Shown here piece by piece: positions 1 through 7,806 of a stretch of 20,666 nucleotides of DNA. Under the pieces are notes generated by a model. It was not told the DNA's origin, made no database searches, and saw only the letters and a program-made list of their open reading frames with translations. The position numbers and the translations under genes are program-made. This DNA is from JBFMGD01 sp040751775 (GTDB lineage: Bacteria > Bacillota > Dethiobacteria > DTU022): assembly GCA_040751775.1 (NCBI GenBank), contig JBFMGD010000047.1, forward strand, positions 1 through 20,666, given 5' to 3'. Within the stretch, counting starts at the first letter, position 1; each line of letters starts with the position of its first letter.

Positions 1-142
1 CATAGTAGAAGACCGGTTGAAACCCTTTCATTGTCAAAAAGTTATTGCATCGTTTTGTTCAGCAGCTTTTGGCTTGACCGCTCAATGCCGAAAACTGCGA
101 TAAAAGGGCTGTAATCACGGATTCAGGTTTAAACTAAGGTCC

Positions 143-727
143 ATCACCGTATCTCAGAGCTTGCATTATGGGGAAAACGGGTACCATTTCAACGGAACCA
201 AGAACTATATGGGGCGGGTTATCGAGATAGGCGAAGACGTAGTTAAAGTGTTAAGGAAGCACAAAAAGGATCAAGAAGAAAAGGGAATACCAAACAGGTA
301 TGGCCTGGTATTTCTAAGGCAAAATGGGATGCCCCATAGAAGGGAATCGATCAGCGGCATGTTTATTGAATATGCCAGGAGAAACGGCTTTAATGACATC
401 TTTCACGGCCTGCGCCATACACATGCAACGCTTCTGATCATGTCGGGGGTTCCGGTACCCACGGTACGCGACCGTCTTGGTCATTCGGAGAACTCCACAA
501 CATTAAACATATACACCCATGCAGTTCCTTCTATGCAATCCAAGGCTACAAGGGTTTTTGACGAGATCATCAAAAAAGCTGAAGTGCTAAACGAAGAAGA
601 AAGCAAGGCGGTACAGCAAGTAGATAGTGTGGATTTGTTCAATGTAAGAGATGCCTTTGGTTTAGCCATGGAACCCGAAGTAAACAGGACAGGACAAGGT
701 GATGATTCAGGTAGTTTATTGTGTTAG
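143..727 (+). pseudogene. Tyrosine recombinase (phage integrase) C-terminal remnant
   Basis: This is the catalytic C-terminal half of a phage-type tyrosine integrase. Visible are the H-x-x-R box (HGLRHTHATLL, about 407-440), the LGHS box near 477, and the active-site tyrosine in IYTHA near 510-525. Similarity to the family begins only at ITVSQSLHYG (from 143). The reading frame is closed by TAA at 101-103, and no DNA-binding domain or first catalytic arginine (usually in a GxRxGE segment) is encoded upstream. A TTG at 161 could nominally start a 188-residue product, but it would lack a required catalytic residue. It is therefore almost certainly inactive. The DNA is visibly AT-richer than the genes that follow and lies about 150 bp before the selenocysteine tRNA, which fits the relic of an integrated element. 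I recognise nothing in 1-142. Confidence 0.8.
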
Positions 728-809
728 TCCATGACGTCCATAAAGTCCAATGTTTCCGGTGTGTATCGCTATTTTGGGGGGCGTCAGGGGGGTTTTTAGA
801 GGGTTTTGG

Positions 810-838
810 TTGCTTTATCGTAAAGCTGCTGTTACAAT
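810..838 (+). promoter_or_regulatory. Candidate sigma-70 promoter for selC
   Basis: A TTGCTT hexamer (810-815) and a TACAAT hexamer (833-838) are separated by 17 bases, the ideal spacing for a housekeeping promoter. Transcription would begin near 845, about 35 bases before the mature 5' end of tRNA-Sec. This is read from sequence only. Confidence 0.45.
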
Positions 839-879
839 ATTACCGGAAAACCCTTAATACATGGGGTTTTTTGGAACAT

Positions 880-975
880 GGGAGTAGCAAGGTCACTGGT
901 GGGCCTCCTGGACTTCAAATCCAGTGGTGGGCGCGACCCGTCCACGGTGGGTTCGATTCCCATCTACTCCCGCCA
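880..975 (+). tRNA. selC: Selenocysteine tRNA, anticodon TCA
   Basis: This 96-base gene has the hallmarks of bacterial tRNA-Sec. The 8-bp acceptor stem GGGAGTAG/CTACTCCC is longer than normal. The anticodon arm CTGGACTTCAAATCCAG carries a TCA anticodon. There is a long variable arm (about 925-948), a T-arm with GGTTCGATTCC, a G discriminator and an encoded CCA end. The anticodon arm closely resembles that of Escherichia coli SelC as I remember it. Its presence means UGA can be decoded as selenocysteine in this organism, which matters for the TGA-interrupted genes at 6922 and 15706. selA, selB and selD are not in the window. Confidence 0.97.
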
Positions 976-992
976 TATTTGTGAAAGCAGGG

Positions 993-1023
993 CGAGAAGG
1001 ATGACCCGGTCCTTCTCGTCTTA
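993..1023 (+). terminator. Hairpin terminator after selC
   Basis: A perfect 9-bp stem, CGAGAAGGA (993-1001) with TCCTTCTCG (1010-1018), encloses an 8-base loop and is followed by a short pyrimidine stretch TCTT. It begins 17 bases after the tRNA CCA end and precedes the MATE gene, so it probably ends the tRNA transcript. The U-tract is weak. Confidence 0.6.
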
Positions 1024-1052
1024 ATGTGTAGATTCGCCTGTCGAGGTGTATT

Positions 1053-2486
1053 GTGAATAAACTGAGAAAAAACGAAGCTTTACCTGAAACGCGTATCGTG
1101 CCGGAGCCCCGGCTTGCGGGGAACGGGGGTTATAAACCGGTATTGAGTATCCTGATCCTGGCCTGGCCGGTAGTTCTGGAGATGGCGTTGCACACGTTTG
1201 TCTGGATCTTTGATATGGCCATGGTGATGCGTCTGGGCGCCCGGGAGGCTTCGGCGGTGGAGTACGGCGCGCTGGTTTTTTTCAATACCCTGGCTGTCTT
1301 CGGCGCCCTGGGAATCGGGGTTAATTCCCTGGTGGCGCGCTATACCGGTGCGAAGGATATGAAAAGAGCTTCTTTAATCGGAGGGCAGGCCCTCTCTATA
1401 GGGCTGGTAATCGCTGCCGGTTTCGCCGGCTTAGGATACCTCTTCGGAAAGCCGTTTTTCGGCTGGATTATCAAGGACACGGTTACCGCTGTCCTGACCG
1501 TGGACTATTTCTACATAACCTTGCTCAGCGGCGGCTTCATGTGGCTGCTTATACTGGTGTCGAACGGGATTATCCGCGGCACCGGGAACACCCGCGTGCC
1601 GATGTTGATCGCCCTGGTGGTCAATATTTATAACATTGTCGGTGATTATCTCCTTATCTTCGGAAACTGCGGCTTTCCGGCAATGGGGGTCAAGGGGGCG
1701 GCGCTGGCTACCGGTTCAGCCCAGCTTCTTGGCGCCGTGCTCTCCGTGGGCTATCTATTCATGCAAAAAGGGAAGTTGCCTTTCTCTTTTGCATGCATGT
1801 TTCCCCTGCGTAAGGAAGTAATCCGCCAGGTGCTGCGCCTGAGCGTACCCGCCGGGGCGGAAGAGGTGGCCCATAACGGCAGCAGGCTGCTTTCGGCTAC
1901 CTGGATTACCGCCCTCGGGCCGATCGCTTTTGCGGCGAACGCGGCGGCGATAGCGGCCGAATCATTCTCCTTTATGCCGGGCTACGCTTTTGCCATATCG
2001 GCGACGATCCTGGTGGGGCAGCGCCTCGGAGCGGGTTTCCCCGGCCAGGCCAGAGAGACCGGCTACTGGGCCTGCGCCATCGGCACGGCGTTGATGAGTT
2101 TTTTCGGGATGATCTTTCTGTTCTTTCCTTATGCCGTTATGAGCCTGTTCAATCCGCCTGAGCCGGAGGTGCTGCGCCTGGGAGTACTCTGCCTGCAGAT
2201 CGCGGCGGTGGAGCAGCCTTTTGTCGCCATGTCCATGGCCTTTTCCGGGGCCCTGCGAGGCACCGGAGATACCAGGGGCCCGTTTCAAATTGGCCTGGTG
2301 AGCAACTTGCTTGTGAGGTTGCCATTGATCTATGCTATTGTCTATCTATTTCGCCTGGAGGTCACCTATATCTGGTGGGCCACGGCCATGCAGTATGCGC
2401 TCAGTTCGCTGCTGCTCTACCTGCGTTACCGCCGTGCAAAATGGCATGAAATGAGTACGGCGCCGCCCGCTGCCACCGGCAGTTAG
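1053..2486 (+). CDS. MATE family multidrug/toxin efflux transporter
   Basis: A 477-residue polytopic membrane protein of the multidrug and toxic compound extrusion family, which expels organic cations or other small molecules in exchange for Na+ or H+. It has about 12 hydrophobic segments and the internal two-fold repeat of the family: the signature RGTGNTR occurs at residues 175-181 and again as RGTGDTR at 402-408. Length is typical (about 450-480). The GTG start at 1053 follows a TCGAGGTG ribosome binding site; the first 25 residues are a polar cytoplasmic tail. It stands alone after the selC terminator and converges on the amidohydrolase gene, with a palindrome between the two stops. The substrate cannot be told from sequence. 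Confidence 0.93.
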   Translation: MNKLRKNEALPETRIVPEPRLAGNGGYKPVLSILILAWPVVLEMALHTFVWIFDMAMVMRLGAREASAVEYGALVFFNTLAVFGALGIGVNSLVARYTGAKDMKRASLIGGQALSIGLVIAAGFAGLGYLFGKPFFGWIIKDTVTAVLTVDYFYITLLSGGFMWLLILVSNGIIRGTGNTRVPMLIALVVNIYNIVGDYLLIFGNCGFPAMGVKGAALATGSAQLLGAVLSVGYLFMQKGKLPFSFACMFPLRKEVIRQVLRLSVPAGAEEVAHNGSRLLSATWITALGPIAFAANAAAIAAESFSFMPGYAFAISATILVGQRLGAGFPGQARETGYWACAIGTALMSFFGMIFLFFPYAVMSLFNPPEPEVLRLGVLCLQIAAVEQPFVAMSMAFSGALRGTGDTRGPFQIGLVSNLLVRLPLIYAIVYLFRLEVTYIWWATAMQYALSSLLLYLRYRRAKWHEMSTAPPAATGS

Positions 2487-2491
2487 GCAAA

Positions 2492-2512
2492 GGGCACGCC
2501 AATGGCGTGCCC
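2492..2512. repeat. Dispersed palindromic repeat, copy 1; possible bidirectional terminator
   Basis: GGGCACGCCA and TGGCGTGCCC arms of 10 bp flank a single A. It fills the 26-base gap between the convergent MATE and amidohydrolase stops and could act as a terminator for both. Nearly the same palindrome recurs at 10311 and, as a one-letter variant, at 16039. Confidence 0.8.
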
Positions 2513-4171
2513 CTAAGCGCGCAGCACCCGTCCGCTAAGCTGCGCCGGCAGCGCCCGCCCTTCCCGGACCGCTTCGACCCCGTTGATGAAGACATGTTTA
2601 ATCCCCGCAGGCCTCTCCTCAAGCTTGCGCAGGGTGGTGTTGTCCCTGATCTGGTTATAATCGAAGAGCGTGATGTCGGCCCAGTTGCCCTCCGTAATGA
2701 TGCCCCGGTCTTTGATGCCGAAGCGCCGCGCCGAGCAGCCGGTCATTTTCGCGATCGCCTGCTCCAGCGAAAGCAGACCGAGTTCTTTGTGGTAACGCTG
2801 GATCACCCGGGGGAAGGCGCCGAAAGAAGCCGGGTTTTGCTTGCCCCGCGTCGTCAGAATCGTATCGGTTTCCACCAGGTTCAGCGGGTGGGCTAGAACC
2901 TTCTGATAAGCGGTTTCATCCGAGGCGTCGCCGCTGTACTTGTGCAGCAGGCAGAGCGTTTTCCCCTTGCTCAACTCGCTTATTTTCAAGTAAGCCTGCA
3001 GCACCGAACAGCCCATTTCCCGGGCAATCTCCCCGAAAAACATGCCGTTGTATCGGTCCGCTTGCGGGTGCCCGCCCCATAAAACCTGGATGTCTGCCAA
3101 CCCGAAGCCGAGCAGGCTGGTGATCAGTGCCGCTTCCAGCTTCAGCCGCAGGCGCGCCGGGGCGCTGCGGAAGTTGTGCTCGATATTGTTTAAGAACCAG
3201 GTCGGGTAAATCACGTAAATTGTGGTGTTGCCGCACAGGTAAGGGAAGCTGTCGAACGCGATATCCAGGCCTCGCGCCGCGGCCGCTTCGATCATCTCCA
3301 GCGCCCGGCCGGCGGTGGGCCAGCTCTTTTTACCCACGAACAGCAAGTGGGAAATCTGCAGCTTTACCCCAATTCGCTCGGCCATTGCGATGATTTCGCG
3401 CAGTGCCCGCAGGTTGTGCGGTTCGCCTCCGAACAGCTTGAGGGGGTAGGCGCCGGAGAGGCGGGAGAGCGCTTTCAGGTGCACCGTGAGGAGCCGGTTA
3501 TACCGGCGGGCACACCGGGCCATCTGTTCCAACTCCCGCATTTCCGAGAATATGCCGGGCGCGTAGCCCAGTCCCAGCGAGATACCGAAAGATCCTTCTT
3601 CCAGGGAGGCGGCAGCCGTTTTCTCCAGCTCGTCCAGGCCCGTTTTACCGGGAAAAGCGTTGTTCTTCCCGAAAAGCGAGACGCGCATGGTGCCGTGCCC
3701 GCTCAGCATGGCCAGGTTCAGGGCGACACCTTGGCCCTCCAGCATCTCCAGAAACGACTGCATCGAATCCCATACCGGATTTATGGGGCGTTCGGCCAGG
3801 AATTCCGACATCGCTTCGATCTGGTTTAAATAGGGCGACGCGGCGGCAAGGGGGGCCGGCGAGTAGCCGCAGTTGCCGCCGATCACGGTGGTGATGCCTT
3901 GCTCCAGGAGCGGCGCCAGGATGGACGGGTGCTCTTTGAGCGGAAAAATCCAGTCGGCATGGGAGTGCATATCGATAAACCCCGGGCAGACGGTCAAGCC
4001 GGAGGCGTCGAGTACCGCGCGGCAGTTTGCCGCCGCTGCCGCGGCGGCATCTGCCCGGTCGCGGATTACCGCGGTGATTTTACCTCCCTTTACAGCCACG
4101 GCGCCGGAAAACGCGGGCGCGCCGCTGCCGTCAACAACAGTACCGCCTTTAATCAGCAGGTCGCAATCCAT
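2513..4171 (-). CDS. N-acyl-D-amino-acid deacylase (D-aminoacylase) family amidohydrolase
   Basis: A 552-residue member of the amidohydrolase superfamily, D-aminoacylase branch; such enzymes remove the acyl group from N-acyl-D-amino acids, though some act on dihydropyrimidinase-like substrates. It opens with the usual beta-sandwich strand (LLIKGGTVVDGSG), followed by metal ligands in DMHSHAD (H69, H71), the family motif GGNCGYSPAP near residue 115, QISHLLF with a metal-binding His, DSFPY, and the C-terminal blocks FGAFPRVI, LSLEQAIAKMT and DRGIITEGNWADI. I chose the ATG at 4171 because GAGGAGG lies about 8 bases upstream; the longer frame (to 4237) adds residues unrelated to the family. It is cytoplasmic, with no signal peptide. 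It is divergent from the glucosidase gene and convergent with the MATE gene, so no operon partner is evident. Confidence 0.9.
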   Translation of the reverse strand: MDCDLLIKGGTVVDGSGAPAFSGAVAVKGGKITAVIRDRADAAAAAAANCRAVLDASGLTVCPGFIDMHSHADWIFPLKEHPSILAPLLEQGITTVIGGNCGYSPAPLAAASPYLNQIEAMSEFLAERPINPVWDSMQSFLEMLEGQGVALNLAMLSGHGTMRVSLFGKNNAFPGKTGLDELEKTAAASLEEGSFGISLGLGYAPGIFSEMRELEQMARCARRYNRLLTVHLKALSRLSGAYPLKLFGGEPHNLRALREIIAMAERIGVKLQISHLLFVGKKSWPTAGRALEMIEAAAARGLDIAFDSFPYLCGNTTIYVIYPTWFLNNIEHNFRSAPARLRLKLEAALITSLLGFGLADIQVLWGGHPQADRYNGMFFGEIAREMGCSVLQAYLKISELSKGKTLCLLHKYSGDASDETAYQKVLAHPLNLVETDTILTTRGKQNPASFGAFPRVIQRYHKELGLLSLEQAIAKMTGCSARRFGIKDRGIITEGNWADITLFDYNQIRDNTTLRKLEERPAGIKHVFINGVEAVREGRALPAQLSGRVLRA

Positions 4172-4340
4172 CTTAAATCCTCCTCGAATAATCAAAGTAT
4201 GTAAAAATCTTTGGCGCAATTCTGTAACTTGATCCAATTATAAAGCAGCTTCGTGATGCTGTCACCACTTTGCAAAAGGGAAAACCGGGAAAAGCGGCGA
4301 ATTCTTCTGTTAATTTGATACAGAGAGGAAGGGTTTAAAA

Positions 4341-6068
4341 ATTAAAGCTGAAAGCAACAGCGCCGCTTTATCCGGTGATAGTGAGTGGTGGAAGCAGGCA
4401 GTGTTTTACCAGATTTACCCGCGCAGTTTCATGGACGGAAACGGCGACGGCATCGGGGATCTCGCGGGGATCATCGAAAAGCTGGATTATTTAAATGACG
4501 GCACGCCGCGCTCCCTGGGCATAGACGCGATCTGGTTCAGCCCGTTTTTTACAAGCCCGGACCGCGATTTCGGCTACGATGTGGCCGATTACTGCGCGAT
4601 CGACCCCCGCTACGGCACTATCGCTGATTTTAACCGCCTGGTGCAAGAGGCGCACAGGCGCGGCATCCGCATCCTGCTCGACCTGGTGGTGAACCACACC
4701 TCCAGCGAACACCCCTGGTTCAAGGAGTCGCGCGCCTCCCGGGAGAGCGCCAAACGGGACTGGTACATCTGGCGGGACGGGCGCGGTCCCGGGAACAAGC
4801 CTCCGAACAACTGGCGCAACAACTTTTTCGGGCCGGCTTGGACCTGGGATGAATTGACCGGGCAATACTACCTGCATTCTTTCTTAAAAGAGCAGCCCGA
4901 CCTGAACTGGCAAAACCCCGCCGTGCAGGAGGCTGTCTTTGACGCGGTCCGCTTCTGGCTGGAGCGGGGTGCGGACGGATTCCGGCTCGATGTGGCCCAC
5001 GCCTACTGCAAGGATGAACAGTTCCGGGATAACCCACCCTTTTACAGGCGGCGCAGGCCCGCGGACAGCCAGCCGGCGCGGGACCGCTCCCTGCTGATCA
5101 ATCTTTTTCACATTTTCGGCCTGCCCGAGCTGCAGCTAAAAAAATATAACGAACACCACCCTGCAACGCACCGGGTCTTGAAAGAGTTCCGCCAAGTGCT
5201 CGATAGCTACCCGGAAAAAACCAGCGTGGGCGAGATATTCAGCGAGGACCCGCACGTTCAGGCCGCTTACTACGGCTCCGGAAACGACGAGCTGCATCTT
5301 AATTTCCATTTCGACCTGATGCACTGCCGCTGGAACGCCGGCGCCTTCCGGCGCTGCGTGGAGCGCTGGGAGCGCCTTCTGCCCGCGGCAGCCTGGCCGG
5401 CTTATACTTTCAACAACCATGACAACATGCGCTCGATCAGCCGCTACGGACAGGGCGGGCAGGGAGATCAGCAGGCTCGCCTCCTGGCGCTGCTGCTGCT
5501 GACCTTGCGTGGCGCCCCGTTTATATATTACGGTGAGGAGATCGGGATGAAGGATCCGCTCTTGCCGAAGCGGCTGCTCCAGGACCCGGTGGGGCTCAAG
5601 TGGTATCCCTTGCACCGGGGTCGGGATGGCGCAAGAACCCCGATGCAGTGGTCAGGCGGCGCGGCTGCCGGTTTTAGCCGCGGCGAGCCCTGGCTGCCGG
5701 TGGGACCCGAGGTGGAGACGCGCAACGTTGCCGCGCAGGCGAAGGACCCGGCCTCGCTGCTCAGCTTTTACCGGCGGCTGATCCGGCTGCGCAAGGAGAT
5801 GCCCTCACTGCGGCTGGGCGGCTACCGCACGCTCGCGCAAGGCGCGCCTGACGACTGTTATTGCTACCTGCGCGAACTGGATGGACGCAAAGCAGCCGTG
5901 GCCCTGAATTTCTCCCGAAAACCACAGGTGGTGGATCTCTCATCCGAGGGTAATTCATGGCGTTTAATCCTCTCCACCGATCCCCGGCGTAATCCTGAAA
6001 CCGGGATCAGCTCCCTTACCTTGAAACCAAACGAGGGTTGTCTCCTGCTCCTGGAAGTTGGAGATTAG
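4341..6068 (+). CDS. GH13 alpha-glucosidase / oligo-1,6-glucosidase, probable ATT start
   Basis: A glycoside hydrolase family 13 enzyme that releases glucose from the non-reducing end of short alpha-glucans. Conserved regions are clear: DLVVNHT (region I), GFRLDVAH with the nucleophile Asp (region II), SVGEIF with the acid/base Glu (region III), FNNHDN with the transition-state Asp (region IV), and QPDLNW (region V). The Val after the nucleophile is the residue usually linked to alpha-1,6 specificity. The first ordinary start, GTG at 4401, would cut off the conserved WWK-AVFYQIYPRSF entry strand. The frame is open back to 4314, and an ATT at 4341 lies about 8 bases after GAGAGGAAGGG, giving I/M-KAESNSAALSGDSEWWKQAVFYQ, about 575 residues. 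No ATG, GTG or TTG in frame lies between 4314 and 4400. There is no signal peptide, so the enzyme is intracellular. Confidence 0.88.
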   Translation: MKAESNSAALSGDSEWWKQAVFYQIYPRSFMDGNGDGIGDLAGIIEKLDYLNDGTPRSLGIDAIWFSPFFTSPDRDFGYDVADYCAIDPRYGTIADFNRLVQEAHRRGIRILLDLVVNHTSSEHPWFKESRASRESAKRDWYIWRDGRGPGNKPPNNWRNNFFGPAWTWDELTGQYYLHSFLKEQPDLNWQNPAVQEAVFDAVRFWLERGADGFRLDVAHAYCKDEQFRDNPPFYRRRRPADSQPARDRSLLINLFHIFGLPELQLKKYNEHHPATHRVLKEFRQVLDSYPEKTSVGEIFSEDPHVQAAYYGSGNDELHLNFHFDLMHCRWNAGAFRRCVERWERLLPAAAWPAYTFNNHDNMRSISRYGQGGQGDQQARLLALLLLTLRGAPFIYYGEEIGMKDPLLPKRLLQDPVGLKWYPLHRGRDGARTPMQWSGGAAAGFSRGEPWLPVGPEVETRNVAAQAKDPASLLSFYRRLIRLRKEMPSLRLGGYRTLAQGAPDDCYCYLRELDGRKAAVALNFSRKPQVVDLSSEGNSWRLILSTDPRRNPETGISSLTLKPNEGCLLLLEVGD

Positions 6069-6087
6069 AGGTTGGAGGGTGGAATGT

Positions 6088-6114
6088 CCCCGCTCCCCAA
6101 TGGGGGAGAGGGGG
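6088..6114. terminator. C/G-rich hairpin downstream of the glucosidase
   Basis: CTCCCC and GGGGGAG arms around an AAT loop, with outer CCCC/GGGG pairing, lie 20 bases after the stop at 6068. There is no clear T-run, so it may be an inefficient terminator. A related C/G-rich hairpin occurs at 19461-19489. Confidence 0.45.
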
Positions 6115-6166
6115 AATACTTGAGACAGGTGAATTGAGGTCATATTAACCCGGCCCGGCGCATAAT

Positions 6167-6210
6167 TAATACTGTTACCGGTAAGACAAGCGAACCCAAA
6201 AACAGTATTA
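6167..6210 (+). promoter_or_regulatory. Inverted repeat in the leader of the 6227 gene
   Basis: TAATACTGTT (6167-6176) and AACAGTATTA (6201-6210) form a perfect 10-bp inverted repeat separated by 24 bases, ending 16 bases before the start codon. It could be an operator or an mRNA hairpin. Function is unknown. Confidence 0.4.
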
Positions 6211-6226
6211 GCTAAGGGGCCCGGCC

Positions 6227-6838
6227 ATGTCTAACAGCGTTTCAAAAAAACCGGCGAAGATGAGTTTTTCCCGGCGAGGCGGCAGTTCCCGCCGTGTTCC
6301 CGCCGGAGCGGGCCGCAAGGGTGACGCCGCGCCGCGGCAAGCATATGCTTTTTTTCATGTTTTTACAAGGGGCAGCGGCATGCGGGCCGTATCCCCGGTG
6401 CTGTTTGTCCTGGTTATTTTCACCCTTTTCCTGCCTTTTGTCACCGTTTCGTGCGGCGAATATGAACTGGATACATTGAGGGCTGTCGATATGACCAGGC
6501 GTGAAGCTCTGGAAGATGACGGCTCCGGCGGCCGTGCGGCCGTGGTTCTGCTTGTGATTATAGCGCCGGCCGGGCTGATTTTCGGCCTGCTCAAAGGGAG
6601 AAAGGGAAACCTGGGGGCGGCGTTGGCCGCCGTTGCCGGGCTGGCGCTCCTGATCGCGATCCGGGTGGGGTTAAACCGGATGCTGGCGGAACAGAGCGCG
6701 GCGATGGAGATTATGCTGACCACCCGATTCCGCTCCGGGTTCTACCTCTCTTTTATGCTCTACCTGGCGGCCCTGTTTGTCAATGTCCACCAGTTGCAGC
6801 TGTGCCGGGAACCACGCGGCTTGCGCCTGGGGAAATAA
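6227..6838 (+). CDS. Unrecognised four-helix membrane protein
   Basis: I do not recognise this 203-residue protein. The first about 45 residues are basic and Ser/Gly/Arg-rich. Four hydrophobic segments follow: about 50-73 (SPVLFVLVIFTLFLPFV), 103-122 (VVLLVIIAPAGLIFGLL), 129-148 (ALAAVAGLALLIAI) and 170-190 (YLSFMLYLAALFVNV). A short loop between the first two carries SCGEYELDTLRAVDM. The ATG at 6227 has only a weak purine-rich stretch (AAGGGG) upstream, so the true start could be internal, for example Met52 (MRAVSPV), directly before the first helix. It lies 83 bases before the DUF6125-like gene on the same strand. Codon use resembles its neighbours, which favours a real gene. It is presumed to sit in the cytoplasmic membrane. 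Confidence 0.6.
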   Translation: MSNSVSKKPAKMSFSRRGGSSRRVPAGAGRKGDAAPRQAYAFFHVFTRGSGMRAVSPVLFVLVIFTLFLPFVTVSCGEYELDTLRAVDMTRREALEDDGSGGRAAVVLLVIIAPAGLIFGLLKGRKGNLGAALAAVAGLALLIAIRVGLNRMLAEQSAAMEIMLTTRFRSGFYLSFMLYLAALFVNVHQLQLCREPRGLRLGK

Positions 6839-6921
6839 CCCGGCCCAGGCGTCTGATCGTCTTTTAGTTCTTTATGCTCGGACAAACTTACTTTTAATAT
6901 TGTTTTGGAGGCGAACTGGCG

Positions 6922-7431
6922 ATGGATTTGAACAAGTTGAGCAGAGAACAGTTGGAGGAGCTGCTGGCCGGTTTCGCCAAGCGCTGACTGGCCCACGACG
7001 GACTCTGGTTCCAGGCGGTGGAACAGGCTTTTGGTATGGAAACGGCTATCGAAATGGACAAGCAGGCCTGGGAGAAGTTCACCGTGCTCGAGGCGAAGCG
7101 GGTCGTGAATATCCTCGGCCTGGAGCTGGGCGGGGGGCTGCCCGCCCTCAAAAAGTCGCTCGCTTTCCGGTTGTACAGCCTGGTCAACGATCAGGAGACT
7201 ATCGAGGCGGATCAAAACCGGCTAATTTTCAGGATGAAAGACTGCCGGGTCAAGTCGGCCCGCCGCCGCAAGACACTGGCCGAATTCCCCTGCCGGCCGG
7301 TGGTTTTGGTCGAATACAGCGGCTACGCCCGCGCAATCGATCCCCGGATCGAAACCCGCTGCCTGGCCTGCCCCCCGGAACCGCACCCGGCGGAGTATTA
7401 CTGCGCCTGGGAATTCAGCATCGATGAGTAG
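6922..7431 (+). CDS. DUF6125-like protein with an in-frame TGA at codon 22 (Sec read-through or nonsense mutation)
   Basis: The ATG at 6922 follows TTGGAGGCG, a good ribosome binding site, and encodes MDLNKLSREQLEELLAGFAKR; then TGA (6985-6987), then LAHDGLWFQAVEQAFGMETA and on to the stop at 7429. Sequence on both sides of the TGA reads as one protein of about 169 residues, matching what I remember of the DUF6125 / ATC-hydrolase-like family. Its cysteine-rich C-terminus (FPCRPV, IDPR, CLAC, YYCAWEF) suggests a bound metal or Fe-S centre. As I recall, family members have Trp just before L-A-x-DGLWF, so TGA could be a single-base change from TGG. The organism has tRNA-Sec, and a small stem-loop (CTG-GTTC-CAG) sits 18-27 bases after the TGA, so recoding cannot be excluded. 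A shortened product from 7018 would lack the N-terminal helix. Confidence 0.7.
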
Positions 7432-7806
7432 CGGGGAAACAGCGTGGCCGCGACTTATAAGGGCGGTATTGTGTTTCCGAACAGATGTGGAGAGTTGATG
7501 AACTTACTGGAATTTAAAAAAAATTATTTTTAGATGTAAAATAAAAAAGGATTTAACTATTCTTTTGGCGAATTTATTTTTTGAATATTTCTTTCTGAAT
7601 TTAGCGGGGGACAGGAATTGTTAAGAAAGGAGGCGTTCAGTTTAGGGTTAACCCGCACACCCGCAGCATGAGCCTAACGCCATTACTTTTTTGCTAATAT
7701 TAAATTTTTTTGCGGCAGCCTGAGACGGTGCGGTTAACTAGGCGATAACAGAGATGTTCCGGCAGACCTTTGCTTCTCGGGAAGAACCAGTAAAATTAGG
7801 GGGGAA
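7432..7806. other. AT-rich intergenic region with short inverted repeats
   Basis: This gene-free stretch contains a very AT-rich core (about 7500-7600). It also holds a structured segment at 7631-7681, where GGCGTT (7632-7637) can pair with AACGCC (7676-7681) around a perfect GGGTTAACCC palindrome (7645-7654). It probably holds the promoter and leader of the repeat protein at 7807, but I could not assign -35/-10 boxes or a known riboswitch class. Confidence 0.4.

Noticed and set aside
161..727. Intact 188-residue integrase starting at TTG 161
   Set aside because: Family similarity begins before that codon at about 143, and the N-terminal domain with the first catalytic arginine is absent, so it is a remnant.
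721..984. Open frame of 87 codons spanning selC
   Set aside because: It overlaps the entire tRNA gene and has no family resemblance; its open frame is accidental.
3347..3829. 160-codon open frame opposite the amidohydrolase gene
   Set aside because: It is the antisense of a well-supported D-aminoacylase coding region; GC-rich codon bias makes such shadow frames common.
5136..5615. 159-codon open frame opposite the glucosidase gene
   Set aside because: Antisense shadow over the conserved GH13 catalytic regions, with no motifs of its own.
6777..7427. 216-codon open frame overlapping the TGA-interrupted gene
   Set aside because: It reads a different frame through both the end of the membrane-protein gene and the DUF6125-like gene; its Gly/Arg/Pro-rich product resembles a frame shadow.
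7432..7806. Possible riboswitch before the repeat-protein gene
   Set aside because: Short inverted repeats are present, but I could not match the conserved cores of the cyclic-di-GMP, cobalamin, molybdenum cofactor or fluoride classes.
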